A DNA stretch of 64,000 bases, taken from NCBI GenBank assembly GCA_014359765.1, contig JACIYT010000002.1:124001-188000 (forward strand). Direction: 5' to 3'. The stretch is from Roseovarius sp. (GTDB taxonomy: Bacteria; Pseudomonadota; Alphaproteobacteria; Rhodobacterales; Rhodobacteraceae). A program made the position numbers and the translations under genes. The notes under the pieces are model-generated. The model was given only the letters and a program-made list of their open reading frames with translations, ran no database searches and had not been told where the DNA came from. Below are positions 25,613 through 35,017 of the stretch, in pieces. How positions within the stretch are numbered: position 1 is the stretch's first letter; the number at the start of each line of letters is the position of its first letter.

Positions 25613-26497
25613 ATGAAGATCGCCACCGCCGCCTATCCGCTCGATGTCCTGGGCTCATGGGCGGATTATGCCGCGAAGCTCGGAACATGGGTGGCCGAGG
25701 CCGCCGCGCAGGGGGCGGACCTCGCGGTGTTCCCGGAATATGGCGCGATGGAACTGGCGACGCTCAGGGGGCCGGAGGTGGCGGGCGATCTGGAACGCTC
25801 GCTTCATGCCGTCTCGGAGGTGATGGGCGATGTGGCCGATCTCCATGCCGATCTCGCCGCGCGCCACGGGCTGCATATCCTCGGGGCCTCGGCCCCGGTC
25901 CTCGATCCCGCGATCGGGCCGCGCCCGGTCAACCGCGCGATCCTCTATACGCCGACCGGCGCGCGCGCCCATCAGGACAAGCAGATCATGACCCGCTTCG
26001 AGCGCGAGGACTGGCATGTTGCCCCCGGCGGGCCGCTGCGGATTTTCGATACCGCCTTGGGCAAGATCGGCATCCTGATCTGCTATGACAGCGAATTTCC
26101 CCTGCTGGGCCGCGCCCTCGCGGAGGCGGAATTGCTGCTCGTGCCGTCCTGCACCGAGGCGCTGACCGGCTATTGGCGGGTGCGCATCGGTGCCATGGCC
26201 CGCGCGCTCGAGGCGCAATGCGTGAGCGTCATGGCCTCCACCGTGGGCAATGCCGCCTGGTCGCCCGCGGTCGAGACGAATACCGGCATGGGGGGGATCT
26301 TCGGCCCGCCCGATACCGGCTTTCCGGCCACCGGCGTGCTGGCGCAGGGCACGCTCGACACGCCGGGCTGGACCCTGGGCGAGGTGGACCTGGCCCGCGT
26401 GGCCCATGTGCGCGCCGATGGCGTGGTTCTCAACCGCCGCCACTGGGACGATCAGGCAGGGCGCGACGGCGCGGCCAAAGTCACGCGGCTGCGCTGA
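25613..26497 (+). CDS. Carbon-nitrogen hydrolase (nitrilase superfamily amidohydrolase)
   Basis: 294 residues with the complete nitrilase-superfamily triad: E42 (FPEYGAMEL), K123 (HQDKQIMTRFE) and C157 (ILICYDSEFP). Expected to hydrolyse an amide or N-carbamoyl substrate in the cytoplasm; the specific substrate is not readable. AGGAG lies 7 bases before the ATG. Divergent from the M48-like gene; a small hairpin (AATGCGC/GCGCATT, 26511-26531) lies between it and infA. Confidence 0.85.
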   Translation: MKIATAAYPLDVLGSWADYAAKLGTWVAEAAAQGADLAVFPEYGAMELATLRGPEVAGDLERSLHAVSEVMGDVADLHADLAARHGLHILGASAPVLDPAIGPRPVNRAILYTPTGARAHQDKQIMTRFEREDWHVAPGGPLRIFDTALGKIGILICYDSEFPLLGRALAEAELLLVPSCTEALTGYWRVRIGAMARALEAQCVSVMASTVGNAAWSPAVETNTGMGGIFGPPDTGFPATGVLAQGTLDTPGWTLGEVDLARVAHVRADGVVLNRRHWDDQAGRDGAAKVTRLR

Positions 26498-26580
26498 TTA
26501 GACCTTGAAAAATGCGCGCAAGAGGCGCATTTACTGTCGCGTTCCGCACCTCTGGCGGGACGCGACTGCAAGGAGAGACC

Positions 26581-26799
26581 ATGGCCAAGGAAGACACGCT
26601 CGAATTTCCCGGTGTCGTCAAGGAACTCCTGCCGAACGCGACATTCAGGGTCGAGCTTGAGAACGGCCATGAGATCATCGCACATACGGCAGGCAAGATG
26701 CGCAAGAACCGGATCCGCGTTCTCGCGGGCGACAAGGTTCAGGTGGAAATGACCCCCTACGATCTGACCAAGGGCCGGATCAACTACCGCTTCAAGTAA
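26581..26799 (+). CDS. infA: Translation initiation factor IF-1
   Basis: 72 residues, exactly IF-1 length and sequence: '[20 protein letters not shown]', '[25 protein letters not shown]', '[11 protein letters not shown]'. It occupies the ribosomal A site during initiation. AAGGAGAG precedes the ATG. Followed 9 bases later by maf and then the RNase E/G gene, an order seen in relatives. Confidence 0.98.
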   Translation: MAKEDTLEFPGVVKELLPNATFRVELENGHEIIAHTAGKMRKNRIRVLAGDKVQVEMTPYDLTKGRINYRFK

Positions 26800-26808
26800 G
26801 CGCGCCCG

Positions 26809-27387
26809 ATGCTCCTGATCCTCGGATCGGCCAGCCCGCGCCGCCGTGACCTGCTGGCGCAGCTTGGCGTCGTGCCGGACGCGATCCGCCCGCCCGAGAT
26901 CGACGAGACCCCCGCCAGGGGCGAATTGCCCCGGCCCTATTGCGCGCGAATCGCCCGCGAAAAGGCGCGCGCCACCGAGGCGGGCGAGGATGATATCGTG
27001 CTCGCCGCCGATACCACCGTCGCCATGGGCCGGCGCATCCTCGGCAAGCCCGAGAGCGCGGGCGAGGCGGCGCAATTTCTCCACGCGCTTTCGGGACGGC
27101 GGCACCGGGTGATTACTGCCGTGGCGGTGCGCCGGGGCGAACGCCTGTGGGTGCGCGACGTGCCGAGCGCGGTCAGGTTCAAGCGCCTCTCCGACGAGGA
27201 GATCAACACCTATCTCGCCTCCGGCGAATGGCAGGGCAAGGCGGGCGGCTACGGCATTCAGGGCCTGGCCGGGGCGTTCATCCCGTGGATTTCGGGCTCT
27301 TTCACCGGGATTGTCGGCCTGCCGCTGGCCGAGACCGCGGGCCTCTTGCAGGCGGCGGGCTATCCGGTCTGGAAGGACAGGCCATGA
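26809..27387 (+). CDS. maf: Maf-like nucleoside triphosphate pyrophosphatase
   Basis: 192 residues: the N-terminal '[14 protein letters not shown]' and '[17 protein letters not shown]' are the Maf signature. Members hydrolyse dTTP, UTP or modified nucleotides to the monophosphate. Overlaps the next start by ATGA. Located in the infA-maf-RNase E/G unit. Confidence 0.93.
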   Translation: MLLILGSASPRRRDLLAQLGVVPDAIRPPEIDETPARGELPRPYCARIAREKARATEAGEDDIVLAADTTVAMGRRILGKPESAGEAAQFLHALSGRRHRVITAVAVRRGERLWVRDVPSAVRFKRLSDEEINTYLASGEWQGKAGGYGIQGLAGAFIPWISGSFTGIVGLPLAETAGLLQAAGYPVWKDRP

Positions 27388-28403
27388 CCACCATCGCGCT
27401 CGATCATGTCGCGGGCCGCGAGGCGGCGGCGCTGCTGATTGGCGGCAGGCTTGACGATCTGCTGATCGACAGCGACACGCCGCGCCCCGGCACGATCTAT
27501 CGCGCCATCGCCGACCGGCCGGTGAAGGGGCAGGGTGGCATGTTCCTGCGCACGCCCGACGGCGCGGCCTTTCTGCGGCAGGTCAAGGGGCTCGCCCCCG
27601 GGCAGCCGATCCTCGTGCAGATCACCGGCCATGCCGAGCCGGGCAAGGCGATCCCGGTCACCGCGCGCGTGCTCTTCAAGAGCCGCTACGCCATCGTGAC
27701 CCCCGAGGCGCCCGGCCTCAATATCTCTCGCGCCATCAAGGACGAGCAAGAGCGCCTGCGCCTGCACGAGATTGCCCATGAAGAGATGGGGGAGGGGGCC
27801 ATGGGCCTCATTCTGCGCTCGGCCTGCGAGGGGGCGGCCGATGAGGCCATCGCCGAGGATATCCGCGCCATGCGCGATCTGGCGCAGGCGGTTCTGGCCG
27901 ATGCGAGCGGGCGTGAGCCGGAAAAACTGGTCGAGGGCGACGGGCCGCACGCGCTGGCATGGCGCGACTGGCCGGAGCCTGCGGAGCTTGTCGATGGGGA
28001 GGGGAGCTTCGCCACGCTGGGTGTGCTCGACGCGCTCGACGCGCTGCGCTTGCCCGAGCTGCGCCTCGCGGGCGGCGGCATGGCCTGTATCGAGCCGACG
28101 CGCGCGCTGGTGGCGGTCGATGTGAATACCGGCGCCGACACGAGCCCCGCCGCAGGCCTCAAGGCCAATCTCGCGCTGGCACGCGCCCTGCCGCGCGAAT
28201 TGCGGCTGCGCGGTCTTGGCGGGCAGATCGTGCTGGACCTCGCCCCGATGCCAAAGAAGGACCGGCGGCTTTTCGAGGACGCGCTGCGCGCCGCATTCCG
28301 CCGCGACGAGATCGAGACGGTGCTCGCCGGCTGGACGCCGCTCGGCCATTACGAATTGCAACGCAAGCGCGCGCGCCTGCCGCTGGCGGATCTGCCCGGC
28401 TGA
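27384..28403 (+). CDS. Ribonuclease E/G family protein (short form)
   Basis: 339 residues, shorter than E. coli RNase G (489). An S1-like RNA-binding region around residues 30-100, then the catalytic part with '[16 protein letters not shown]' (metal-binding aspartate) and '[11 protein letters not shown]'. The two-cysteine zinc link that joins protomers in RNase E is absent. It probably processes or decays RNA, possibly rRNA. Coupled to maf by ATGA. In many relatives yacG follows; here the frame ends and no such zinc-ribbon gene is present in the 77 bases before convergent selD. Confidence 0.85.
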   Translation: MTTIALDHVAGREAAALLIGGRLDDLLIDSDTPRPGTIYRAIADRPVKGQGGMFLRTPDGAAFLRQVKGLAPGQPILVQITGHAEPGKAIPVTARVLFKSRYAIVTPEAPGLNISRAIKDEQERLRLHEIAHEEMGEGAMGLILRSACEGAADEAIAEDIRAMRDLAQAVLADASGREPEKLVEGDGPHALAWRDWPEPAELVDGEGSFATLGVLDALDALRLPELRLAGGGMACIEPTRALVAVDVNTGADTSPAAGLKANLALARALPRELRLRGLGGQIVLDLAPMPKKDRRLFEDALRAAFRRDEIETVLAGWTPLGHYELQRKRARLPLADLPG

Positions 28404-28480
28404 CGCCTGCTGCAACCCCTTGCCCGAATTCCTTTTTCGGTGGCACGCCCTGACGTGCTGATCTGGCCTGTTCGAGATGT

Positions 28481-30700
28481 TCAGGGCCGGTTCCCGCTCT
28501 CGTGAAACGTCTCCTGGTTCGCTCCGGGTGTGCAGGTGATCGTGGCGGGACCCTCGGTCAGCGCCCCGATGCAGGCGGCGCGGTGGCCTGCCGCGCGCAG
28601 CCGCGCGAGGATCGCCTCTGCCTGTCCGGGCGCGACCGCGGCCAGCAGCCCGCCGGCGGTTTGCGGATCGTGCAGAAGCTCGTGCCTGGGGCCGCTGCCG
28701 CCCGCGACCGGGGCCGCCGCGCGGTTCGCCTCCAGGATGGTCGAGCGCACGCCCGCCGCGGCCAGCGCCTCGGCCCCCCGATAGGTCGGCACCGCCGCCA
28801 GATCGAGCCGGGCCGCCACCCCCGAGGCGCGGCACATCGCCATCAGATGCCCGGCAAGGCCGAAGCCCGTCACGTCGGTCATGGCATGGGCAGGACCGGC
28901 GAGGATCTCCGCCGCGTCGCCCTGTGGCACCTGAAGGATCCCGAGCAGCGCAGCGATGTCGCGCCCCTCCGCCAGCCCGCGCATCTCGGCGGCCAGCAGC
29001 ACCCCCGCGCCGATCGGCCGCGTCAGGATCAAGGCATCGCCCGTGCGCGCGCCGCCGATGGTGATCGGGTCGCGGGTGAGCAGGCCGGTCAGGGTCAGGC
29101 CGATGCTCGTCTCGGCCCCCATGGTGGAATGGCCGCCGACGATCTCGGCCCCGGCCGCGCGCAGCGCCGCGCCCGCATGTGCCATGATCTCGGCCATGCT
29201 GCGCGCCTGGAGCGTCTCGGACATGCGCGGCAGCGTGACAGAAACGAGCGCCGCCTGCGGCGCGGCCCCCATCGCCCAGATATCGCCCAGCGCGTGCAGC
29301 GCGGCGATGCGCGCCATCACGCCCCAGTCCTCGGTAAAGCCGCGCAGATGATCGGTGGTCAGCACCTGCCGCGCGCCCCCGACCGCGATCACCGCCGCAT
29401 CGTCGCCCGGCCCGCTCAGCACGTCGGCGCGGCGCACGGGCCCCTGCGCCGAGAGCACCGAGGCCAGCACACCGGGCGAGACCTTGGCGCCGCAGCCACC
29501 GCAGAGCGGCGCCGTCTCCGCGGTGTCGGCAAGGGCGCGCAGGCGCGGCATGGCGGGCGCGGGCATCGCGGGCAGATCGTGGAATTTCGCCATGAACTTG
29601 CGGTCGATCCGGTCCTTGAGCCGCCACAGGACCGGCCCGCCAATGGCCACGCCCAGCTTCTCGCCGAGCGCCGATTTCCCGCCCAGCGAGATCAGCTTGA
29701 GGTAATCGCGCTGGGGATGAAAGGCGCGCGTGCGCCCGCCGCTGAGCACCGCGCGCAGATTGTCGCGCAGCACCGGGGCGGCGCGCACGGCAAAGACCCC
29801 GGCCCTGGGGCGCGGCGCATGGGTGAGATGCGCGCAATCGCCTGCGGCAAAGAGCGCCTCCTGCCCCTCGACGCGCAGATCGGCGCCGACGCGCAGAAAA
29901 CCCTCCGCCGTCACCGGCAGGCCGCTCTGCGCCAGCCAGCCATGCGCCCGCGCCCCTGCCGCCCCGGCGACGAAGCCGGCGGCGATCGTGCGGCCATCCC
30001 TCAGAACGACGCCCCCGCCGGTGAGTTCGGTCACCTCCGCACCGGTCAGCACCCGCACCCCCGCCGCGCCGCAGGCGCGGGCAAGCCGCGCGCGCACAAC
30101 CGGCGTGTCGGGGGCGAGGGTTGCGGCGCGCTCGATCAGCGTGACCTCGGCGTGGCCCGCGACCTGCCGCAGCCGAAAGGCCATGGCCAGCGCCAGCTCG
30201 ATCCCGGCGATGCCGCCGCCGATGACTGCCGCGCGCGGCGCAGCCCCCTCCGCCACCTGCTGCACGAACCCTTCCCACGCCTCGGCGAAGGGGCCGAGCG
30301 GCTTGGCCGCCGCGCCATGCTCGGCAAAGCCGGGCAGGTCGGGCATCGCGGAATGGATGCCCACATCGACCGAGGCCACGTCAAACCCCAGATCGCCGCG
30401 CCCCGCGACCGTCAGGCGGCCTGCCTCCGCGTCGATGGCCGTGACTGCCCCCACGATCAGCCGCGCACCCGCAAAGCGCGCCAGCCGCACCAGGTCTATC
30501 TCCAGCTCCGCGCGCCGGTAATGCCCCGCCACCAGCCCCGGCAACATGCCGGTATAGGGCGCGACGGGGTTCGGGTCGATCACCGTGAGGCGCGCGCCGG
30601 GCAGCGGGTCCATCCCCCACATCCGCAGCACGAGCGCATGGGCATGGCCACCGCCGATCAGGACGAGATCGCGCGACAGGGGGATCGGGCTGTGCATCAT
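28481..30700 (-). CDS. selD: Selenide, water dikinase SelD fused to NADH-dehydrogenase-like domain
   Basis: 739 residues. Residues 1-390 form a pyridine-nucleotide-disulfide oxidoreductase/NDH-2-like domain with two dinucleotide-binding turns ('LVLIGGGHAHAL' and 'AAVIGGGIAGIELAL'). From about 399 comes SelD: 'LCGGCGAKVSPGVL', C403 and K406 aligning with E. coli C17 and K20, then 'GPGDDAAVI' and 'TDVTGFGLAGHL'. It makes selenophosphate for selenocysteine or 2-selenouridine; the flavin domain may supply or oxidise selenide. The start is the first of two adjacent ATGs. No other selenium gene lies in the window. Divergent from mipZ. Confidence 0.93.
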   Translation of the reverse strand: MMHSPIPLSRDLVLIGGGHAHALVLRMWGMDPLPGARLTVIDPNPVAPYTGMLPGLVAGHYRRAELEIDLVRLARFAGARLIVGAVTAIDAEAGRLTVAGRGDLGFDVASVDVGIHSAMPDLPGFAEHGAAAKPLGPFAEAWEGFVQQVAEGAAPRAAVIGGGIAGIELALAMAFRLRQVAGHAEVTLIERAATLAPDTPVVRARLARACGAAGVRVLTGAEVTELTGGGVVLRDGRTIAAGFVAGAAGARAHGWLAQSGLPVTAEGFLRVGADLRVEGQEALFAAGDCAHLTHAPRPRAGVFAVRAAPVLRDNLRAVLSGGRTRAFHPQRDYLKLISLGGKSALGEKLGVAIGGPVLWRLKDRIDRKFMAKFHDLPAMPAPAMPRLRALADTAETAPLCGGCGAKVSPGVLASVLSAQGPVRRADVLSGPGDDAAVIAVGGARQVLTTDHLRGFTEDWGVMARIAALHALGDIWAMGAAPQAALVSVTLPRMSETLQARSMAEIMAHAGAALRAAGAEIVGGHSTMGAETSIGLTLTGLLTRDPITIGGARTGDALILTRPIGAGVLLAAEMRGLAEGRDIAALLGILQVPQGDAAEILAGPAHAMTDVTGFGLAGHLMAMCRASGVAARLDLAAVPTYRGAEALAAAGVRSTILEANRAAAPVAGGSGPRHELLHDPQTAGGLLAAVAPGQAEAILARLRAAGHRAACIGALTEGPATITCTPGANQETFHESGNRP

Positions 30701-30908
30701 TGGGGGCGTCTCCGTGTCATGTCTTCGTGTAGGACATTCCCCGCGGCTGGAAAAGCGCCGGCATCGGCCGGGCCTGCCGGGCGCGAGAGGGCTGGACACC
30801 GGCGCGGGGCGGGGGCACATCGTCCCTGCGCCGCGCGCGGGCATACCGACGGCGGCCGGACGTACATCAACGCGCGGCGGAATGCCGACACCCGGGGGAA
30901 GGCGGAAC

Positions 30909-31718
30909 ATGGCGCATATCATCGTCGTCGGCAACGAGAAGGGCGGCGCGGGAAAATCGACGGTCTCGATGCACCTGGCAACGGCGCTGGCGCGGCTTGG
31001 CCACCGGGTGAGCGCGATCGACCTCGACCTGCGCCAACGCAGCTTTGGCCGCTATGCCGACAATCGCGCGCGTTTCATGGCGCAGGAGGGGCTGGACCTG
31101 CCGGGTGCGCGGCTGGTCGATCTGCCCGGGATCGCCCCCGCGCAGGTCGATCCCGGCGAGAACATCCACGAACGCCGCCTCGCCGCGGCCATGGCCGAAG
31201 CGGGCCCCGACAGCGATTTCATCGTGATCGACTGCCCCGGAGCGCACACGCCCCTGAGCCAGATGGCGCATGGCCTCGCCGATACGCTGGTCACGCCGCT
31301 CAACGACAGTTTCATCGATTTCGACCTGCTGGCGCATACCGATTCCGATGGGCTCAAGGTGCTCGGCCCCTCGGTCTATTCCGAGATGGTCTGGAACGCG
31401 CGGCAGGCGCGCGCGCAGGCGGGGCTGCGGCCGATCGACTGGGTGGTTCTGCGCAATCGCGTCGGCGCGCAGGCGATGGTGAACAAGGAAAAGATGGGGC
31501 GCGCGCTCGATGCGCTGGCAAAGCGGATCGGCTTTCGCGTGGCGCCCGGCTTCAACGAGCGGGTGATCTTTCGCGAGCTGTTCCCGCGCGGGCTGACGCT
31601 GCTCGACCTCAGGGATATCGGTGTCCGGCAGCTCAATATCTCGAATATCGCGGCGCGGCAGGAATTGCGCGACCTCGTGAAGGCGCTCAACCTGCCGGGC
31701 GTGACGGCAAGGTTCTGA
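30909..31718 (+). CDS. mipZ: Division-plane positioning ATPase MipZ
   Basis: 269 residues, ParA/MinD-type ATPase with deviant Walker A 'GNEKGGAGKSTVSMHLA' and the MipZ-specific stretches 'AIDLDLRQRSFGRYADNR' and 'VTPLNDSFIDFDLLA'. In alphaproteobacteria it forms a polar gradient with ParB and inhibits FtsZ, placing the septum. Converges with a permease gene 37 bases on. Confidence 0.95.
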   Translation: MAHIIVVGNEKGGAGKSTVSMHLATALARLGHRVSAIDLDLRQRSFGRYADNRARFMAQEGLDLPGARLVDLPGIAPAQVDPGENIHERRLAAAMAEAGPDSDFIVIDCPGAHTPLSQMAHGLADTLVTPLNDSFIDFDLLAHTDSDGLKVLGPSVYSEMVWNARQARAQAGLRPIDWVVLRNRVGAQAMVNKEKMGRALDALAKRIGFRVAPGFNERVIFRELFPRGLTLLDLRDIGVRQLNISNIAARQELRDLVKALNLPGVTARF

Positions 31719-31755
31719 TCCCCCGGGGGCGGCGATGCCCTCCCGCGCGCGATCC

Positions 31756-32655
31756 TCAGACCGGCGGGCCGGTGCGCGGGTGGGGGCGGATGCGCATCCG
31801 GCGCCCCATCCCGAGCGCCCAGAGGTTCGACACCAGCAGCACCGAGATCACCACCGCCCCCCCGATCAGCGCCCAGCCCCCCGGATCCTCGCCGATGACC
31901 GCCCAGGCCAGGAGCGGCGCCAGAACCGATTCGAGCAGGATCAGCAGCGCCACCTCCGGCGCCCCGATATAGCGCGGCCCGAGCGTCATCAGCGAGGTTG
32001 CCACGCTGATGAACGCGCCATGCGCCAGCAGCAGCGGCCAGCTCTCCGCCCAGACCGCCATCGGCCGCGCCAGCGGCCAGACGACGAGCGAGGCGCCGAT
32101 CATCGCCACCGGGATCGCCGGCACGAGCGAGACCGCGCGCAGCCGCCGCGCCGTGGTAATTGCGCCTGCGAAACTGGCCGAAACGGCAAGCGCCACCAGA
32201 TCGCCGCGCCAATGCGCGCCATGCGTCTCGCCCGAGCCGCGCAGGATCAGCGCGAGCCCGGCAAAGACGCCGATCATGGTCACGATCATGCGCGCGCTGA
32301 TCGTCTCGCCCAGAAACACCCGACTCAGGATCGCGGCAAAGACCGGCATCGAGGCGAGGATGAACACCACATTGGCGACGCTGGTCCAGCTCACCGCCAG
32401 CACGAAGCCCGGCGCCGCCGCGCCGAGGAGCACCGTGTAGAGCGCCCCCTTGGCGCCGGTCGCCGCCACCGCGCGAAAGCCGCGCGTGCCCTGTGTGGCC
32501 AGCACGGCGATCAGGATCACGCTGCCCGCCGTGAGCCCGCGCCAGAAGGCGACGGAGGCCGGATCGGCCGCGATCAGCCGCACAAAGAGCGAATCGGGCA
32601 CGATGAAGAGCACGCCCGTCGCGGTGATCAGAAGGCCCTTGAGGTGATCGCTCAC
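31756..32655 (-). CDS. EamA/DMT-family permease
   Basis: 299 residues with about ten hydrophobic helices and the two-fold EamA repeat ('SVANVVFILASMPVFAAILSRVFLGETIS' and 'APEVALLILLESVLAPLLAWAVIGEDPG'). Drug/metabolite exporter superfamily; cargo unknown. No ATG is in frame near the first helix, so I take the GTG at 32655 (VSDHLKGLLI). The ribosome site is weak. The tail has an Arg-rich cytoplasmic end. Confidence 0.8.
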   Translation of the reverse strand: MSDHLKGLLITATGVLFIVPDSLFVRLIAADPASVAFWRGLTAGSVILIAVLATQGTRGFRAVAATGAKGALYTVLLGAAAPGFVLAVSWTSVANVVFILASMPVFAAILSRVFLGETISARMIVTMIGVFAGLALILRGSGETHGAHWRGDLVALAVSASFAGAITTARRLRAVSLVPAIPVAMIGASLVVWPLARPMAVWAESWPLLLAHGAFISVATSLMTLGPRYIGAPEVALLILLESVLAPLLAWAVIGEDPGGWALIGGAVVISVLLVSNLWALGMGRRMRIRPHPRTGPPV

Positions 32656-33038
32656 GGGGCCCGACCCGCGCCGGCGCAGGGCACGGTCCCATCGCCCGCT
32701 GCCCTGCGATGGCCCGCAGCCCCGGTCCGGAATTTGCCCATCGTCATGCCCCCTCCGCCACGCGGCCGCCTGCGATGCCCGAGCGAACCACGCGCCAGCG
32801 CGATTGTCCACCGCCGCCACGGCGCTGCCATTCCTTCGCCATGGCCTGCTGCCGGTCCGGGCGCGCGCGCGGGAGGCGGTGTTGCACAACCCTGACGCCG
32901 GGGGATTTGCCACGCCAATCCATGCTGCTGCACGAGGTGGATGAGACAGCCATCTCCGGCCCGCTATCGCAGGGTGAACTGGCGGACAGGTCTGGGGATG
33001 CACCGCGCCGTTGAACCTGCTCGTGGACGCGCCCGGGC
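32656..33038. other. Intergenic stretch without a recognisable gene
   Basis: 383 bases upstream of the permease and downstream of the nitronate monooxygenase, both on the minus strand. Short frames here have no family signature. It should contain the permease promoter, but I see no convincing -35/-10 pair. Confidence 0.5.
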
Positions 33039-34019
33039 TCAGGCGCAGAGCGCATCCCTTGCGGTATGGTATTCGCGCTCGAGCCGGTCGATATATTCGG
33101 CCGTGGACATGACCCCATGCACCGCGCCGATGCCCTGGCCGCTGCCCCAGATGTCGCGCCATGCCTTGGGCCGGATATCGCCGGTGGCCAGGTCGAGCCT
33201 GTTGCCCTCGCCCGTCAGATTGTCCGGATCGAGACCGACCGCCCGGATGGAGGGCTTGAGGTAATTGGCGTTCACCCCGCTGAAATGGCTGGTGTAGAGG
33301 ATATCATCGGCGGTGCCCTCGACGATCATCTGCTTGTAGGCCTCGCTGGCGGCGGCCTCGGCGGTGGCGATGAAGGCCGAACCGATATAGGCGAAATCGG
33401 CCCCCATGGCCTGTGCCGCGAGGATCGCGCGCCCGCTGGCGATCGACCCGGACAGGGCGAGCGGGCCGTCGAACCATTCCCGGATTTCCTGGATCAGCGC
33501 AAAGGGCGACAGGGTGCCGGCATGGCCGCCCGCGCCCGCGCAGACCGCGATCAGGCCGTCGGCCCCCTTGTCGATGGCCTTCCGGGCAAAGCGGTTGTTG
33601 ATCACGTCGTGCAGCACGATCCCGCCGCAGTCATGCGCCGCCTGGTTGACATCCTCGCGCGCGCCCATCGAGGTGATCCAGACCGGCACTTTCCAGCGTG
33701 CGCAGATCTCGATGTCCCGCTCGACCCGGTCGTTGGAGCGATGAACGATCTGGTTGACGGCAAAAGGCGCTGCCGGCCGGTCGGGATTGGCCTGATTATG
33801 TGCGTCGAGCTCTTCGGTGATGCGTTTCAGCCACGCCTCGAGCTGCGGCGGCTCGCCTTCGCCCTCGCGTGCGTTGAGCGCCGGAAAGCTGCCTATCACG
33901 CCGGCCTTGCACTGGGCGATGACAAGCTCCGGACCCGAAACCAGAAACATCGGCGAACAGATCACGGGCAGGCGCAGGCGGCCCAGTGGCGTGTCGGAAT
34001 ACATCATTTTACCTGCCAT
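33039..34019 (-). CDS. Nitronate monooxygenase / NAD(P)H:flavin oxidoreductase family
   Basis: 326 residues with an FMN TIM-barrel: 'LPVICSPMFLVSGPELVIAQCKAGVIGSFPALN' at the start and 'AVCAGAGGHAGTLSPFALIQEIR' phosphate-region motif, both typical of 2-nitropropane dioxygenase/NMO class proteins. It may detoxify alkyl nitronates or reduce another substrate. The start is uncertain: ATG 34019 lacks a ribosome site, while ATG 34007 has AGGT 4 bases upstream. Divergent from the crotonase-led operon at 34247. Confidence 0.85.
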   Translation of the reverse strand: MAGKMMYSDTPLGRLRLPVICSPMFLVSGPELVIAQCKAGVIGSFPALNAREGEGEPPQLEAWLKRITEELDAHNQANPDRPAAPFAVNQIVHRSNDRVERDIEICARWKVPVWITSMGAREDVNQAAHDCGGIVLHDVINNRFARKAIDKGADGLIAVCAGAGGHAGTLSPFALIQEIREWFDGPLALSGSIASGRAILAAQAMGADFAYIGSAFIATAEAAASEAYKQMIVEGTADDILYTSHFSGVNANYLKPSIRAVGLDPDNLTGEGNRLDLATGDIRPKAWRDIWGSGQGIGAVHGVMSTAEYIDRLEREYHTARDALCA

Positions 34020-34157
34020 AACATAAGGCTGCGTTTTTTCTCATCACCGTTTCCGGCGCGCATCAGGGGCGCGTGGATGGCAGGACCGAACCATCCCCGA
34101 GCCCCGATCACAATGCAAAACACCGCGGGAGTCAATTTCGCATAGATATGATTTTCG

Positions 34158-34179
34158 CCCCCAGGCCATGGCATGGGGG
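34158..34179. promoter_or_regulatory. Inverted repeat in the promoter region of the TRAP/CoA-transferase operon
   Basis: Arms CCCCCA (34158-34163) and TGGGGG (34174-34179) around a GCCATGGC core, 68 bases before the operon's first start. Candidate operator or leader hairpin; no regulator assigned. Confidence 0.35.
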
Positions 34180-34246
34180 TAGCCCGGTGCCCCGCCGGCC
34201 CCTAGCGTGACGGGAGCGGGTGCAATCCTCGAAGGGGGCGGACGCG

Positions 34247-35017
34247 GTGCCATTGCTCTACAGCCACTCGGACGGTGTCGGTCGGATGACCTTCGACTTT
34301 CCCGAGAAGAAGAACGCGCTCGATCAGGAGGCGCGCAGGGAGATGGAGCGCATTGTCGCACAGGTGCGCGACGATTCCCGGGTTCGTGCGCTGCTGATCA
34401 CGGGGACCGGGGGCGCGTTCTGCGCCGGTGGCGACATCAACACCTTCGCCAGCGCCTCGGCCATGGCGATGCGCGACCGGATGAAGCAGCAGCACCGGGT
34501 CACGCGGATGCTCCATGACCTTGAAAAGCCGGTGGTCGCCGCAGTTGCCGGGCCGGCCTTTGGCGTGGGTTTCAACATCGCATTGCTGGCCGACATCATC
34601 CTTGCCTCTCCCTCGGCGCGGTTCTGCCAGGCCTATGCACGGGTGGCGATCGTGCCCGATGGTGGCGGGCTCTATCTGTTGTCGCGGGTGGTCGGGGCGC
34701 AGCGCGCCAAGGCCATGTTCCTCACCGCGCAGGTGATCGACGCCCGGGAGGCGCGCGATCTCGGGATCGTCCACGCGATCCACGAGGAGGACGCGCTGGA
34801 GGCGGAAGCCCTCGCGCTCGCCGCGCGACTGGCCGCGGGGCCGACCCGTGCCTTCGGGCTTGGCAAGGCGATGCTGAACCGCGGCATGGATTGCGATTTC
34901 GCCACCTACCTGGAAATCGAGGCCACCGGAGAGGCCTTCATCATGCAGACCGAGGACCACCGCGAGGCCGTGTCCGCCTTCGGGGAAAAGCGCCCGCCGC
35001 GCTTTGTCGGCGCATGA
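34247..35017 (+). CDS. Enoyl-CoA hydratase/isomerase family protein
   Basis: 256 residues, crotonase fold: 'LLITGTGGAFCAGGDINTF' and 'AAVAGPAFGVGFNIALLADII' oxyanion-hole segments, 'IVPDGGGLYLLSRVVGAQRAKAM' active-site loop with Asp-Gly-Gly where hydratases often have a Glu. More likely an isomerase or specialised hydratase. I chose GTG 34247, which follows GAAGGGGG, over GTG 34220. First gene of the operon running to the TRAP binding protein; overlaps the CoA-transferase start by ATGA. Confidence 0.8.
   Translation: MPLLYSHSDGVGRMTFDFPEKKNALDQEARREMERIVAQVRDDSRVRALLITGTGGAFCAGGDINTFASASAMAMRDRMKQQHRVTRMLHDLEKPVVAAVAGPAFGVGFNIALLADIILASPSARFCQAYARVAIVPDGGGLYLLSRVVGAQRAKAMFLTAQVIDAREARDLGIVHAIHEEDALEAEALALAARLAAGPTRAFGLGKAMLNRGMDCDFATYLEIEATGEAFIMQTEDHREAVSAFGEKRPPRFVGA

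Noticed and set aside
28404-28480. yacG-like zinc-ribbon gene expected after the RNase E/G gene
   Set aside because: No CxxC...CxxxC frame is present in this short convergent gap.
28481-30700. Selenocysteine (in-frame TGA) genes suggested by SelD
   Set aside because: All genes in the window end at stops consistent with family length; no frame continues through a TGA with recognisable homology.
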